Assembly (NCBI RefSeq): GCF_003063545.1 | Contig: NZ_NESD01000004.1 | Span: forward strand, 124,001-188,000 | Direction of reading: 5' to 3' | Origin: Limnohabitans sp. Jir61 | GTDB taxonomy: Bacteria > Pseudomonadota > Gammaproteobacteria > Burkholderiales > Burkholderiaceae_C | Length of the DNA: 64,000 bases | Shown: positions 1 through 9,907 of the stretch, piece by piece | Layout: every line of letters begins with the position of its first letter | How positions within the stretch are numbered: the first letter of the stretch is position 1 | Translations under genes and position numbers: made by a program | Notes under the pieces: model-generated | Told to the model about the DNA's origin: nothing | The model's database searches: none | Seen by the model: only the letters and a program-made list of their open reading frames with translations

Positions 1-1
1 C

Positions 2-1258
2 ACTGGCGATGGCCCAGATGCATGGCGTGTGTTGCCCGGCGGCTTGGCCCGCATCGCAGCGCCCAATGCGCCCATTGCCTCCATGCAGCGCGGTGGCAGC
101 AGCGCCGATGTGTGGGTGCAAACCCATGCCGACATTGACCGCAGCAGCTTGCTACCCAAATACAACGCGACCTCAGGCTTTAAACACCGCGAGCGCATGG
201 TGACCAGCCGCGCTGCTGAAAACTTGTATTGGCTCGGCCGGTACACCGAGCGCAGCGAGAACATGGTGCGCTTGGTGCGACTGTGCATTGAAGCCTTGAA
301 CGGCGAAGACCCTGCCTCACGCAGCTTGTGGGCATGGCTGCAGTTACTTACCCAACGCCAAGGCCTCGTGCCTGCGGGTGTGCCGTCAGCCCATGCGGCT
401 ACAGAAGACCGCCACACCAGCACACCCAGCATGGGTGCACGCCGCCGCGTGTTTGAACGCACACTCATTGCCTGCCTTGACCAAGACGACCATAGCACCA
501 GCGTGGGCTACAACTTGCGTGCCTTGCATCAAGCAGCCTCATCGCTGCGCGAGCGTTTGTCACCCGAGCACTGGAACGCCATCGTGCATTGTGTGAATCA
601 GTTCAGCGCTGACTGCGCACTAGCCGGTTCACCCCATGCCTTCTCTGCGGTGCAAGCCATGCAAGCACTGGATGCAGCCAGCTCGGCACTAGCCGCCATC
701 ACTGGTGCACAAACCGACCGCATGACACGCGACGACGGTTGGCAGCTCCTGAGCATTGGCCGCCATGTGGAACGCCTTGGGTTTTTGTCGGCAGCGCTCG
801 ACTTGGCGGTGGAAGTGGGCGCGTTTGAAGGTGCGCCTGACGAAGCGCACAGCGCAGACGAAAACAGCTCACACTATGCGGCGCTGTTGTCGCTGTTTGA
901 CAGCACCATCACCTTTCAAGCGCAGTACCAACAAAGCCGTGAACTGCCCCCGCTCATTGAGCTTTTGGTGCAAGACAACGACAACCCACGCTCGCTGGCT
1001 TGGGTGGCGCGTGCACTGCGCGGGCGTTTGTCGAAGTTGGCCAAAACGCCAATGGGCGAACCCGATGCACTGGCCCGCTTGGTACCCACTTTGAAAAACA
1101 CCGATTTAGAACAGCTCTGCGCCTCCAACGACGCAGGCCACCACCCCAACCTGCGTGCTTGCCTGACCGAGTGCATGCAAGCCGCTTGGCAAGTGTCGGA
1201 CGCCATCACAGCGCACTACTTCAGCCACACCGACGACGCCGACAGCGTGGGCGCCTAA
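2..1258 (+). CDS. Circularly permuted ATP-grasp / alpha-E fusion protein, 5' end missing
   Basis: The reading frame is open from the first bases, so the start lies outside the window. The first ~40 residues (VLPGGLARIA, then QRGGSSADVWV) are the typical end of a circularly permuted type 2 ATP-grasp domain. From about base 200 (SRAAENLYWLGRYTERSENM) the protein continues as an alpha-E (DUF403) helical domain to the stop. This two-domain fusion is common in Burkholderiales. The family is linked by genome context to peptide-ligase-like chemistry and to transglutaminase-like partners, but the exact reaction is unknown. The transglutaminase-like gene starts 2 bp after its stop, so the two are almost certainly one operon. 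Confidence 0.85.
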   Translation, partial: TGDGPDAWRVLPGGLARIAAPNAPIASMQRGGSSADVWVQTHADIDRSSLLPKYNATSGFKHRERMVTSRAAENLYWLGRYTERSENMVRLVRLCIEALNGEDPASRSLWAWLQLLTQRQGLVPAGVPSAHAATEDRHTSTPSMGARRRVFERTLIACLDQDDHSTSVGYNLRALHQAASSLRERLSPEHWNAIVHCVNQFSADCALAGSPHAFSAVQAMQALDAASSALAAITGAQTDRMTRDDGWQLLSIGRHVERLGFLSAALDLAVEVGAFEGAPDEAHSADENSSHYAALLSLFDSTITFQAQYQQSRELPPLIELLVQDNDNPRSLAWVARALRGRLSKLAKTPMGEPDALARLVPTLKNTDLEQLCASNDAGHHPNLRACLTECMQAAWQVSDAITAHYFSHTDDADSVGA

Positions 1259-1260
1259 GC

Positions 1261-2226
1261 ATGCTGCTGTACATCACCCACACCACGACCTACCACTATG
1301 TGCCGCAGGTCAACACCGCGCAGCACATGGCGCACTTGCTGCCGCGCAGCGATGCTGCACAAACTGTGCAACATGCCGAGCTGCACATCACGCCCACACC
1401 AGCGGCCACCAGCACGCATGTGGATGTGTTTGGCAACAACCGTACTTTCTTCTCGTTGCCCATGGTGCACGACACACTCAGCATCACGGCCAAGAGCACG
1501 GTCGATACCCACTTCATTCCCTACCCACCCGAACAAGCCTTGACCACGCCTGCGTGGGAAAACGTGCGTGCACACTTTGTGTACCACTCGGGCGCCGCGT
1601 GGGACGCGGCTACCGAATACGTGTTTGCCTCGCCATACGTGCAGCCGCACCCAGACTTTGCTGAATACGCACGCGCCAGCTTTGTGCCCGCCCGCCCAGT
1701 ATTGGCAGCCGCATGCGATTTGATGACGCGCATTCACCAAGAGTTCACCTACGAGACGGCCAGCACAGACATCAACACGCCTGCGCTTGAAGCCCTTAAA
1801 AGTCGCAAAGGCGTGTGTCAAGACTTTGCGCACATTCTCATCGGCTGCTTGCGCACACAGGGTTTGGCCGCGCGTTATGTGAGCGGCTATTTGGTGACCG
1901 AAGTTGCAGAAGGTCAAACCCGTTTGATAGGTAGCGATGCCTCACATGCATGGGTGTCGGTTTATGTGCCCAACGACTTAGACGATGCGGCCGAGACCGC
2001 CAAGACAGGCTCACTTGCCACCCACGGCCAGTGGTTTGACCTTGACCCGACTAACAACCGCTGGGGCTTAAGCTCCCCCGGCATCGACTACGTGACCTTG
2101 GCCATTGGCCGCGACTACGCAGATGTGTCACCCGTGCGTGGTGTGATTCATGGCGGGGCTAGCCACACGTTGGAAGTGGCCGTCACAGTTCAGCCGGCTT
2201 CTGAGTTGGGGGCAGCGTCTGTATAA
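1261..2226 (+). CDS. Transglutaminase-like cysteine protease family protein
   Basis: A 321-aa protein with the bacterial transglutaminase-like N-terminal beta region (about residues 1-90) and a transglutaminase core. The catalytic triad is visible: Cys in SRKGVCQDFAH, His in SDASHAWVSVY, Asp in WFDLDPTNN. No signal peptide is seen. It follows the ATP-grasp/alpha-E gene by 2 bp. This trio of domains recurs across proteobacteria and is thought to make or trim a peptide or amide product that has not been identified. The ATG at 1261 gives the standard family N-terminus (LLYITHTTTYHY). Confidence 0.88.
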   Translation: MLLYITHTTTYHYVPQVNTAQHMAHLLPRSDAAQTVQHAELHITPTPAATSTHVDVFGNNRTFFSLPMVHDTLSITAKSTVDTHFIPYPPEQALTTPAWENVRAHFVYHSGAAWDAATEYVFASPYVQPHPDFAEYARASFVPARPVLAAACDLMTRIHQEFTYETASTDINTPALEALKSRKGVCQDFAHILIGCLRTQGLAARYVSGYLVTEVAEGQTRLIGSDASHAWVSVYVPNDLDDAAETAKTGSLATHGQWFDLDPTNNRWGLSSPGIDYVTLAIGRDYADVSPVRGVIHGGASHTLEVAVTVQPASELGAASV

Positions 2227-2289
2227 ACGTAAACGCAAAATCAAAATTAAGCGCTCTTAAAATTGCAGGATTCAAACAAGGAATCCAAC

Positions 2290-2745
2290 ATGAGCGTTTA
2301 CGACAAACTTCAAGCCCTGAACATCACCCTGCCCCCCGTTGCTACGCCCGCTGCGGTTTATCTGCCGTTTGTGCAAACAGGCAACTTGGTGTTTTTGAGT
2401 GGCCATATTGCCAAAAAAGACGGCAAAGTGTGGACAGGCCAATTGGGCAAGACCATGCAAACCGCCGAAGGCGCACAAGCGGCACGCTCAGTCGCTATTG
2501 ATTTGTTGGGTACCTTGCACGCCGCTGTGGGCGACCTGAACAAAGTCAAGCGCATCGTCAAAGTAATGAGCTTGGTCAATTCGAGCCCTGACTACACCGA
2601 GCACCACTTGGTGACCAACGGTTGCAGCGAACTCATTGGCCAAGTGTTTGGCGACAAAGGTACGCATGCACGTAGCGCGTTTGGCGTGGCTCAAATACCG
2701 TTGGGTGCTTGCGTGGAAATTGAGTTGATTGCTGAGTTAGCTTGA
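2290..2745 (+). CDS. RidA/YjgF family protein (enamine/imine deaminase-like)
   Basis: A 151-aa RidA-superfamily protein (FVQTGNLVFLSGHIAKKDGK near the N-terminus, GVAQIPLGACVEIE near the C-terminus with the conserved Arg/Pro region). Classic RidA is ~130 aa; this length fits the longer YjgF subgroup, so deaminase activity toward 2-aminoacrylate is possible but not certain. I chose the ATG at 2290 because AAGGA sits at 2278-2282, seven bases upstream; an in-frame TTG at 2263 lacks such a site. The next gene starts 4 bp after the stop. Confidence 0.85.
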   Translation: MSVYDKLQALNITLPPVATPAAVYLPFVQTGNLVFLSGHIAKKDGKVWTGQLGKTMQTAEGAQAARSVAIDLLGTLHAAVGDLNKVKRIVKVMSLVNSSPDYTEHHLVTNGCSELIGQVFGDKGTHARSAFGVAQIPLGACVEIELIAELA

Positions 2746-2749
2746 ACGC

Positions 2750-3430
2750 ATGTCACACCACCCTTTTTCTATTCACGCGCTGTTCAACGCTATAAAAACG
2801 CGACCACGTCTATTAATCAGCATCGTGGTTGGTTTACTGAGCATCGCAGCCATTCCCCAAACGTGGAACTGGCCAAGCGTGACGCAATGGACCATGGGAT
2901 GGAACGTGGGGGCTTTGCTGTATCTGGCACTCGCAGTTCATATGATGTTTGGCAGCTCACACGAACGCATGTGCAACCGTGCGGTACGAGAAGACGATGG
3001 CAGATTGGTCTTACTTGCAATGGTGGTGTTCTCTGCCATCACGTGTTTAGGGGCTATCGTGGCTGAACTCGCAATTGCCAAAACCACGCAAGGGTCAATT
3101 CGCTATGAGCATATCGCGTTGGCTGCACTGACCATTGTTTCCTCATGGACATTCACGCAAGTCATGTTTGCATTGCACTACGCGCATGACTACTACTTGG
3201 CCGAGTCGTTCAACAAAACAGGTGGTCTGCACTTTCCTGGCGATCATGCGCCGGACTACGGCGATTTTTTGTATGCCGCTTGCGTCATCGGCACGTCAGG
3301 GCAACCTGCCGATGTGAGCTTTACGAGCCGTACGCAACGCCGCGTGGGCTTGGTACACAGTGTGTTGTCTTTCTTTTTCAACACCATGGTCATTGCATTG
3401 ACCATCAACATTGCATCGGGCCTTTTTTAA
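2750..3430 (+). CDS. DUF1345 family integral membrane protein
   Basis: A 226-aa hydrophobic protein with about five membrane segments and the DUF1345 features: the motif FALHYAHDYY, the GDHAPDYGDFLYAA stretch and the TSRTQRRV loop. The function of the family is unknown; members are inner-membrane proteins. It starts 4 bp after the RidA-family gene, so the two may be co-transcribed. It ends 2 bp before the end of a convergent gene. Confidence 0.8.
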   Translation: MSHHPFSIHALFNAIKTRPRLLISIVVGLLSIAAIPQTWNWPSVTQWTMGWNVGALLYLALAVHMMFGSSHERMCNRAVREDDGRLVLLAMVVFSAITCLGAIVAELAIAKTTQGSIRYEHIALAALTIVSSWTFTQVMFALHYAHDYYLAESFNKTGGLHFPGDHAPDYGDFLYAACVIGTSGQPADVSFTSRTQRRVGLVHSVLSFFFNTMVIALTINIASGLF

Positions 3431-3432
3431 GC

Positions 3433-4067
3433 CTATTTCAAATGCGCCGTACAGGCTTTGAACTGCGCCAAGGGAGTAATGTCATCTTTACCAGGTGGCG
3501 CAAATTTAGACAAATCGATCACAACAGACGGCTGCTTAGTTACTAAAGGGAACAATAAATTGAGAGATTTTTTGTCATCGCTGATCCAAGTTTGTAGCTC
3601 GCGCTTCTTGGTGTCTTTGTATTCAGCACAGACATACCCTTTTTTGCATTTTTGCTTATGTTCTGAGTAGCGGCGGACACTCGCGTCTTCAATACCAAGC
3701 TCAATGCGAGGCAGATCAAATGGTTTGATCTCTTTACCTGTGGGGCTCATTTGATGGTTTTGGCCAATCACAGACAGCACCATCTCTTTGCCTTTTTCAC
3801 GTTTGGCTACAACTGAACCTGTGAATGCAAATTGCGTGTGCTTTTTATTGAACTTGCTGGTGTAAATATGCATCAGCGTGAGTTTGCAACTCGGTTCTTT
3901 GGGATTCTTTTTACCTTCCTTGAATTCCATACGCGAGATTGCCCCGCCCGCATCAACCGCAGCATGACGGTTATGTTGAGCCAACGCGTGACCAGAATTC
4001 CAAGCCAACACAATCACGCAGCACCATGCAAGGCCAAAATGGCCCAGCATTTTTTTAGACGCCATCA

Positions 4068-4068
<1 letters not shown>
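3433..4068 (-). CDS. Unknown secreted protein, 211 aa
   Basis: I do not recognise this family. The N-terminus has a charged start (MMASKK) and a hydrophobic stretch ending ALA-Q, a good Sec signal peptide cleaved near residue 30. The mature part is basic and rich in Lys/Thr with five or so cysteines (SCKL, QKCKKGYVC, KACTAHLK), suggesting disulfides in the periplasm. Its ATG overlaps the stop of the mreB gene by one base, so it is translationally coupled to it. A second Met one codon later is an alternative start. A role connected with the cell envelope is only an inference from that coupling. Confidence 0.65.
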
Positions 4069-5171
<1,103 letters not shown>

Positions 5172-5235
5172 CTATACGCCTGAGAGCGTATAAACCCTTG
5201 ATTTACAAAGAGAATTAACCAATTAGTGCGCAAAT

Positions 5236-5263
5236 AAAAAGAGCGCCAAGATGGCGCTCTTTA
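5236..5263 (-). terminator. Rho-independent terminator after the 63-aa gene
   Basis: On the minus strand an AAAGAGCGCC / GGCGCTCTTT stem with a short loop is followed by TTTTTATTTG. It lies directly after the stop of the small gene at 5278. Confidence 0.85.
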
Positions 5264-5277
5264 AAAGTAGGTAGGGA

Positions 5278-5469
5278 TTAGGCTTTAACAGCGCGAAACC
5301 CTGAGTACATACGGGAAGCAGGACGGCTTCTCTGTTCGGCTTCTTGTGCAAGCTGTGCACGAATTCGATCGAATGTAGCCTTGATACCGGTCTTCTCGCA
5401 TGACACGATTTTGAAGCGGCGCTCCACGGCAACATTTGGCGATTCGGTCTGAACAACTGATTTATCCAA
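5278..5469 (-). CDS. Small basic protein of unknown function, 63 aa
   Basis: No family recognised. It is basic with a helical middle (ATFDRIRAQLAQEAEQRSR) and a C-terminal SRMYSGFRAVKA. The start is TTG at 5469, supported by a strong AGGAG site at 5476-5480, six bases upstream. It stands alone between a terminator of its own (5236-5263) and the terminator of the gene upstream (5611-5636), so it is a monocistronic unit with its own promoter in 5482-5600. The strong ribosome site and private terminator make it a real gene. It does not match ribosomal protein S21 despite similar size. Confidence 0.6.
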   Translation of the reverse strand: MDKSVVQTESPNVAVERRFKIVSCEKTGIKATFDRIRAQLAQEAEQRSRPASRMYSGFRAVKA

Positions 5470-5610
5470 TTTAGGCTCCTGAGAACTTAGTCAGAAATCA
5501 ACGCCTCAGTGTTTCATTTGGTGGACAGCATTTTGTAATTATTTACATATCAAAACGAAATTTTCATCTAAGTCATTGTTTTATATGGAATAAATATTTT
5601 GATGCAGCGT

Positions 5611-5636
5611 AAAAAAACCACCCGAAGGTGGTTTTT
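5611..5636 (-). terminator. Rho-independent terminator with TTCG tetraloop
   Basis: Minus strand: ACCACC, loop TTCG, GGTGGT, then a run of seven T. It follows the stop of the periplasmic binding protein gene at 5655. Confidence 0.9.
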
Positions 5637-5654
5637 CGCGCCGAATGATCGCTA

Positions 5655-6797
5655 TCAGCGAACAACAGCAATTGGATCGCGTTTGCCGGCCTTATAGGTG
5701 TAGATGGTTAAAGCGCCGTTTTTAATGTCGCCTTTGGCGTCAAATGAGATCATGCCAGTCACGCCCTTGTACCCCGAAGTCTTGGCCAACTCAGGCAAGT
5801 ACTTGGCTGGATCACTGGACTTGGCGCGTTGCATGGCATCCACCATCACATTGACAGCATCGTAAACATAGGGGGAATAGAGTTTCACATCGTCGTTGAA
5901 ACGTTTCTTGAACTTCACACCAAAGTCATCCATGCCCTTTTTCAGGGTCCCATCGACGCCACCCGCCTCAGCACAAACGACTTGTCCATCCGCCATTGCA
6001 TCGCCGGCCAATTTGGCTAACTCCGTGGTGCAAATGCCATCGCCACCCATGAACTTAGCTTGAATACCCAATGACTTCATTTGCTTGAGCATGGGGCCGC
6101 CAACAGCGTCCATGCCGCCAAAGAAGATGATGTCTGGCTTCTTGCCTTTGAGAGTAGTCAAGATTGGCATGAAGTCCGTGGCCTTGTCGGTGGTGAACTC
6201 ATGGCCCACCACATTACCACCTGCGGCTTTAACTGCTTTCTCAAATTCTTCAGCTACGCCTTGGCCGTAGGCTGTGCGGTCGTCAATGACTGCGATCGAT
6301 TTACCTTTGAGATCTTTCACCGCGTAACGCCCTAATGTGCCGCCTAAATGCACATCGTCAGCCACCAGACGGAAGGCTGTCTTAAATCCTTGACGGGTGT
6401 ACTTCGGATTGGTAGCAGAAGGGGAAATTTGTGGAATGCCCGCATCGCTGTAGATCTTAGAAGCAGGGATGGTCGTACCTGAGTTCAAGTGACCAATCAC
6501 GCCACTGACTTTGGCATCCACCAGCTTTTGTGCGGCGGCTGTACCTTGTTTGGGGTCTGACGCGTCATCTTCAGCCACGAGTTCAAACTTGACTTTTTTG
6601 CCGTTGATGCTCACGCCTTTGGCATTGAGATCCTCAACAGCCAAACGTGCGCCGTATTCGTTGTCTTTACCCAAGTGAGCAATCGGCCCACTGGTTGGGC
6701 CCACATGACCGATCTTGATCACTTGCTCTTGAGCTATCGCTAAGCTACTCAAAGCGGCGAAGGTCGCAATAGCGGTTAATTTGAAAGAGAAATGCAT
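5655..6797 (-). CDS. Branched-chain amino acid ABC transporter substrate-binding protein (LivJ/LivK type)
   Basis: A 380-aa type I periplasmic binding protein. A signal peptide (MHFSFKLTAIATFAALSS, cleavage after AIA) precedes the LivK-family fold, with IGHVGPTSGPIAHLGKDNEYGA near the mature N-terminus kept within family pattern and ISPSATNPKYT in the ligand pocket region. It would capture leucine, isoleucine, valine or a related amino acid for an ABC permease; no permease or ATPase genes lie nearby, so the partners are elsewhere. The start at 6797 has AGGAG seven bases upstream (6805-6809). A clean terminator follows. Confidence 0.88.
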   Translation of the reverse strand: MHFSFKLTAIATFAALSSLAIAQEQVIKIGHVGPTSGPIAHLGKDNEYGARLAVEDLNAKGVSINGKKVKFELVAEDDASDPKQGTAAAQKLVDAKVSGVIGHLNSGTTIPASKIYSDAGIPQISPSATNPKYTRQGFKTAFRLVADDVHLGGTLGRYAVKDLKGKSIAVIDDRTAYGQGVAEEFEKAVKAAGGNVVGHEFTTDKATDFMPILTTLKGKKPDIIFFGGMDAVGGPMLKQMKSLGIQAKFMGGDGICTTELAKLAGDAMADGQVVCAEAGGVDGTLKKGMDDFGVKFKKRFNDDVKLYSPYVYDAVNVMVDAMQRAKSSDPAKYLPELAKTSGYKGVTGMISFDAKGDIKNGALTIYTYKAGKRDPIAVVR

Positions 6798-6836
6798 GCA
6801 AGAACTCCTAAATGCTAAAAGAAAGGACACAAAAAA

Positions 6837-7283
6837 TCAGGCTGAAGTTTCCTTCAATTTGAGATCATGACGCGTGATGGAATACCCGCGATCGGCATAG
6901 TGCTTCCAGCGTTGGCGCGCCTGCTGGCGGTCTTCGTCATCAAGTGTTACTACCTCAATGGTGCGCTCAAAACGCTCATAGCCGGGCGCGACTTCTGCAC
7001 CCAAATTCAACAGCACTTGATGGTGCGGCAACTCTGGCCCACCATCAAGCTTGGCAGCCAACACCACAGGTGATGCCATCAATTGCTCTGCTGGGCTACC
7101 TGCGCGGCAATGCGCAACAAACTCGAGTGGCGAAAACGTCCACAGCATCGTGTCTAAGGCCTGCAACGAGGCCGGTGCACCCGTCACCACCACGCGTGCA
7201 CCACTGGACACGGCCTTACGCAGCAAGCGGCAGGCGTAGGCCAGTTTGTCGGGCGCGTTGAAGTGAAAGGCTATCTCTGTCAT
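6837..7283 (-). CDS. holC: DNA polymerase III subunit chi
   Basis: A 148-aa protein of the HolC family. Key features are the N-terminal IAFHFNAPDKLAYACRLLRK, then VVVTG, the LDTMLWTFSPLEFVAHC block and a C-terminal RWKHYADRGYSITRHD. Chi links the clamp loader (with psi) to single-stranded DNA-binding protein at the fork. It lies 8 bp downstream of pepA in the same direction; pepA-holC is a widely conserved pair in gamma- and betaproteobacteria, which strengthens the call. Confidence 0.93.
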   Translation of the reverse strand: MTEIAFHFNAPDKLAYACRLLRKAVSSGARVVVTGAPASLQALDTMLWTFSPLEFVAHCRAGSPAEQLMASPVVLAAKLDGGPELPHHQVLLNLGAEVAPGYERFERTIEVVTLDDEDRQQARQRWKHYADRGYSITRHDLKLKETSA

Positions 7284-7291
7284 TGACGGAC

Positions 7292-8785
7292 TCAGGCTTT
7301 AGCCGTGGATTTTTTGACTGCAGTCTTTGGCTTGGTCGCCGGTTTGGCGGTGCCCAACAAATATTGGAGCAACAAGCCCACTGGGCGCCCGGTGGCACCT
7401 TTGGCACCGCCGCTCTTCCATGCGGAACCCGCGATGTCCAAATGCGCCCATGGATAGTCTTTGGCAAAACGCTGCAAGAACTTGGCGGCTGTGATGGACC
7501 CACCATCGCGCCCTGCCACGTTGGCCACATCGGCAAAGTTGGACTTGAGCCCTTCGGCGTACTCCTCATCCAAAGGCAAGCGCCAACAAGGATCGAGCGC
7601 GGCTTCGCCTGCGGCGAACAAGGCATTGGCCAAGTCGTCTGATGGAGAGAACAAACCGCTGCGCACATGGCCCAGCGAAATCACGCAAGCGCCAGTGAGT
7701 GTGGCAATGTCAATCACCGCGCGAGGCTTGAATCGGGTGGCGTAAGTCAAGGCGTCGCACAAAATCAAGCGGCCTTCTGCGTCGGTATTGAGCACCTCAA
7801 TGGTTTGGCCGCTCATACTAGTGATCACGTCACCGGGTTTGAGGGCTGTACCGTCCGGCATGTTTTCACAAGTGGGAATCAGGCCCACTACGTTGATGGC
7901 TGGCTTCAAGTGCGCCAGCGCCTCAAACGTGCCCAGCACGCTGGCAGCGCCACACATGTCGAACTTCATCTCATCCATGCCGGATCCGGGCTTAAGCGAG
8001 ATACCGCCTGTATCAAACGTGATGCCCTTGCCCACCAAGACGGTCGGTGCTTCAGATTTGGCTGCGCCGGTGTACTGCAACACAATGAAACGCAAAGGCT
8101 CGACAGAGCCACGCGCCACTGCAGCAAACGAGCCCATGCCAAGCTTTTCGATTTCTTTGGGGCCCAACACCTGGCAATGAATGCCAGCCTTTTTGCCCAA
8201 CTCTTTGGCCACACCCGCCAAGTGCGTGGGCGTGGCGTGGTTGGCAGGACGGTTGCCCCACTCTTTGGCCAAGGCCACACCGGCCACTTGAGCACGGGCT
8301 AAGTCAAACTCGTGTTTGGCTGCCTTGGTTTTCTCGTCGGTGGGCAAAGCCAGCACCACACGCTTTAAGCCAGAGGCTTTGGCCGAAGGCTTGGTGGCGG
8401 TGTACACATAGCTGGTGTCTGCCACAGCTTGGGCTGCAGCTTGCAAGCGGTGATCGCTGGCCTCAGCCAAACAAACCGTGATGTGCGCGGGCTTGACGGC
8501 TTTGAGCGAGGCCACTGCGGCCGTGACGGCCTGGCGCACCACGCGCGCACTGCCATCTCCACTCGACACCAGCACCAAACGCGGTGCGGTCACGCCTTGT
8601 GGGCGCCACACACTCAACAGTTTGGCTGGTGATTCATCTAAATCACCGCTTTTGCGTGCTTCAGAAATAAGTTGCGCCAAAACACTTTTGGTGGGCTTGT
8701 CCTTGGCAGATACCAAGATAATCAGCGCATCGGTTTTATGCGTGGCTGCTGCGTGTAAATCTAGGGTCTTGAGCTCGAAGTTCAT
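7292..8785 (-). CDS. pepA: Leucyl aminopeptidase (M17 family)
   Basis: A 497-aa cytosolic aminopeptidase. The M17 signature NTDAEGRL is at about residue 333, and the metal/active-site segment ITFDTGGISLKPG lies near residue 260, followed by DMCGAASV. It removes N-terminal residues from peptides with two metal ions; in some bacteria PepA also binds DNA. The C-terminus carries a short Lys/Ala-rich tail (about the last 25 residues) beyond the usual domain end. It is divergent from lptF with only 24 bp between the starts, so the promoters must overlap the genes. Confidence 0.95.
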   Translation of the reverse strand: MNFELKTLDLHAAATHKTDALIILVSAKDKPTKSVLAQLISEARKSGDLDESPAKLLSVWRPQGVTAPRLVLVSSGDGSARVVRQAVTAAVASLKAVKPAHITVCLAEASDHRLQAAAQAVADTSYVYTATKPSAKASGLKRVVLALPTDEKTKAAKHEFDLARAQVAGVALAKEWGNRPANHATPTHLAGVAKELGKKAGIHCQVLGPKEIEKLGMGSFAAVARGSVEPLRFIVLQYTGAAKSEAPTVLVGKGITFDTGGISLKPGSGMDEMKFDMCGAASVLGTFEALAHLKPAINVVGLIPTCENMPDGTALKPGDVITSMSGQTIEVLNTDAEGRLILCDALTYATRFKPRAVIDIATLTGACVISLGHVRSGLFSPSDDLANALFAAGEAALDPCWRLPLDEEYAEGLKSNFADVANVAGRDGGSITAAKFLQRFAKDYPWAHLDIAGSAWKSGGAKGATGRPVGLLLQYLLGTAKPATKPKTAVKKSTAKA

Positions 8786-8809
8786 AATTGCGGTTTTCCT
8801 CTGTCGCTG

Positions 8810-9907
8810 ATGTTATTCCATTCCTCCATTCGTAAAGAGCTAGCGCGCAGTTTTGGCGCCACCTTGATCGTCTTGGTCACCATCGTGATGACCATGATGC
8901 TCATCCGCACGCTCGGCCAAGCCTCCAGCGGCAGTGTCAACCCAACCGAAATCAGCTTGATCATGGGTTACACCATGCTGGGGCACTTGCCCACTGTGCT
9001 GACCATGAGCTTATTCATCGCCACAGTCGGCACCTTGTCACGCATGTACCTTGAAAGCGAAATGGTCATTTGGCTGGTCAGCGGTCGAGGTTTGCGCTCG
9101 CTGCTCACCCCCATCATTCGTTTTGCTTGGCCTATGCTGATTGCTGTCAGTGTTTTAGTCCTAGTGGTTTGGCCTTGGTCCAACCAACAAATCAATGATT
9201 TGAAAGAACGTTTTGAGCAGCGGGGCGACTTAGAACGTGTCTCGCCGGGGCAGTTTCAAGAATCTGCCAATGGCCTGCGCGTTTTTTTTGTGGACAAAGA
9301 AAGCGTCGAAAACAAACAAGGCAAAAACGTTTTCATTTCTTCAAATGAGCGCGGCAAACAAGCAATGACCTCGTCACGCCAAGGTCACGTCGAAACCATC
9401 GGCGAAGACCGTTTTCTAGTTTTGGACATTGGCCAACGCGTTGAACAAACCAATGGTGAGACAGAAATCAAAGTCAGCGATTTCAAGGTCTACGGCACGC
9501 GTATCAGCCAAGACGTCAAGGCCGCAGCCGTCCAACCCACTAAAACCATCCACTCATTGCAACTCTTGCTGCTGCCCACGCCTAGCAATTTAGGTGAGCT
9601 AGCTTGGCGCATCGGCTTGGCCTTGGCTGCCTTCAATTTATTGATCATCGCCACAGCGATCACCAGCGCCAATCACCGCGTGGGCCGAGGCGGCAACTTG
9701 GCGTTGGCTTTGTTCATTTTTGTGGTTTATTACAACTTCATCAACCTCGGTCAAAGCTGGATCAGCGCTGGCAAAGTGCAGTTCATTCCCTATCTGATTG
9801 CCCTGCACGGCGGCGTTTTCGCATTAGCAATGAGCTGGTTGGCTGTGCGCCACAACAACTGGAACTGGCGTCAGCTATTACCCGCGCGCAAGGAAGCTTC
9901 TGTATGA
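8810..9907 (+). CDS. lptF: LPS export ABC transporter permease LptF
   Basis: A 365-aa LptF/YjgP permease: N-terminal membrane segments, a central periplasmic beta-jellyroll domain (about residues 130-265) and three C-terminal membrane segments. With LptG and the ATPase LptB it extracts lipopolysaccharide from the inner membrane and passes it to LptC. The stop overlaps the lptG start as ATGA, giving translational coupling. It is divergent from pepA, as in many proteobacteria. Confidence 0.94.
   Translation: MLFHSSIRKELARSFGATLIVLVTIVMTMMLIRTLGQASSGSVNPTEISLIMGYTMLGHLPTVLTMSLFIATVGTLSRMYLESEMVIWLVSGRGLRSLLTPIIRFAWPMLIAVSVLVLVVWPWSNQQINDLKERFEQRGDLERVSPGQFQESANGLRVFFVDKESVENKQGKNVFISSNERGKQAMTSSRQGHVETIGEDRFLVLDIGQRVEQTNGETEIKVSDFKVYGTRISQDVKAAAVQPTKTIHSLQLLLLPTPSNLGELAWRIGLALAAFNLLIIATAITSANHRVGRGGNLALALFIFVVYYNFINLGQSWISAGKVQFIPYLIALHGGVFALAMSWLAVRHNNWNWRQLLPARKEASV

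Noticed and set aside
5278-5469. The 63-aa protein as ribosomal protein S21
   Set aside because: Size and basic character are similar, but the S21 sequence blocks are absent.
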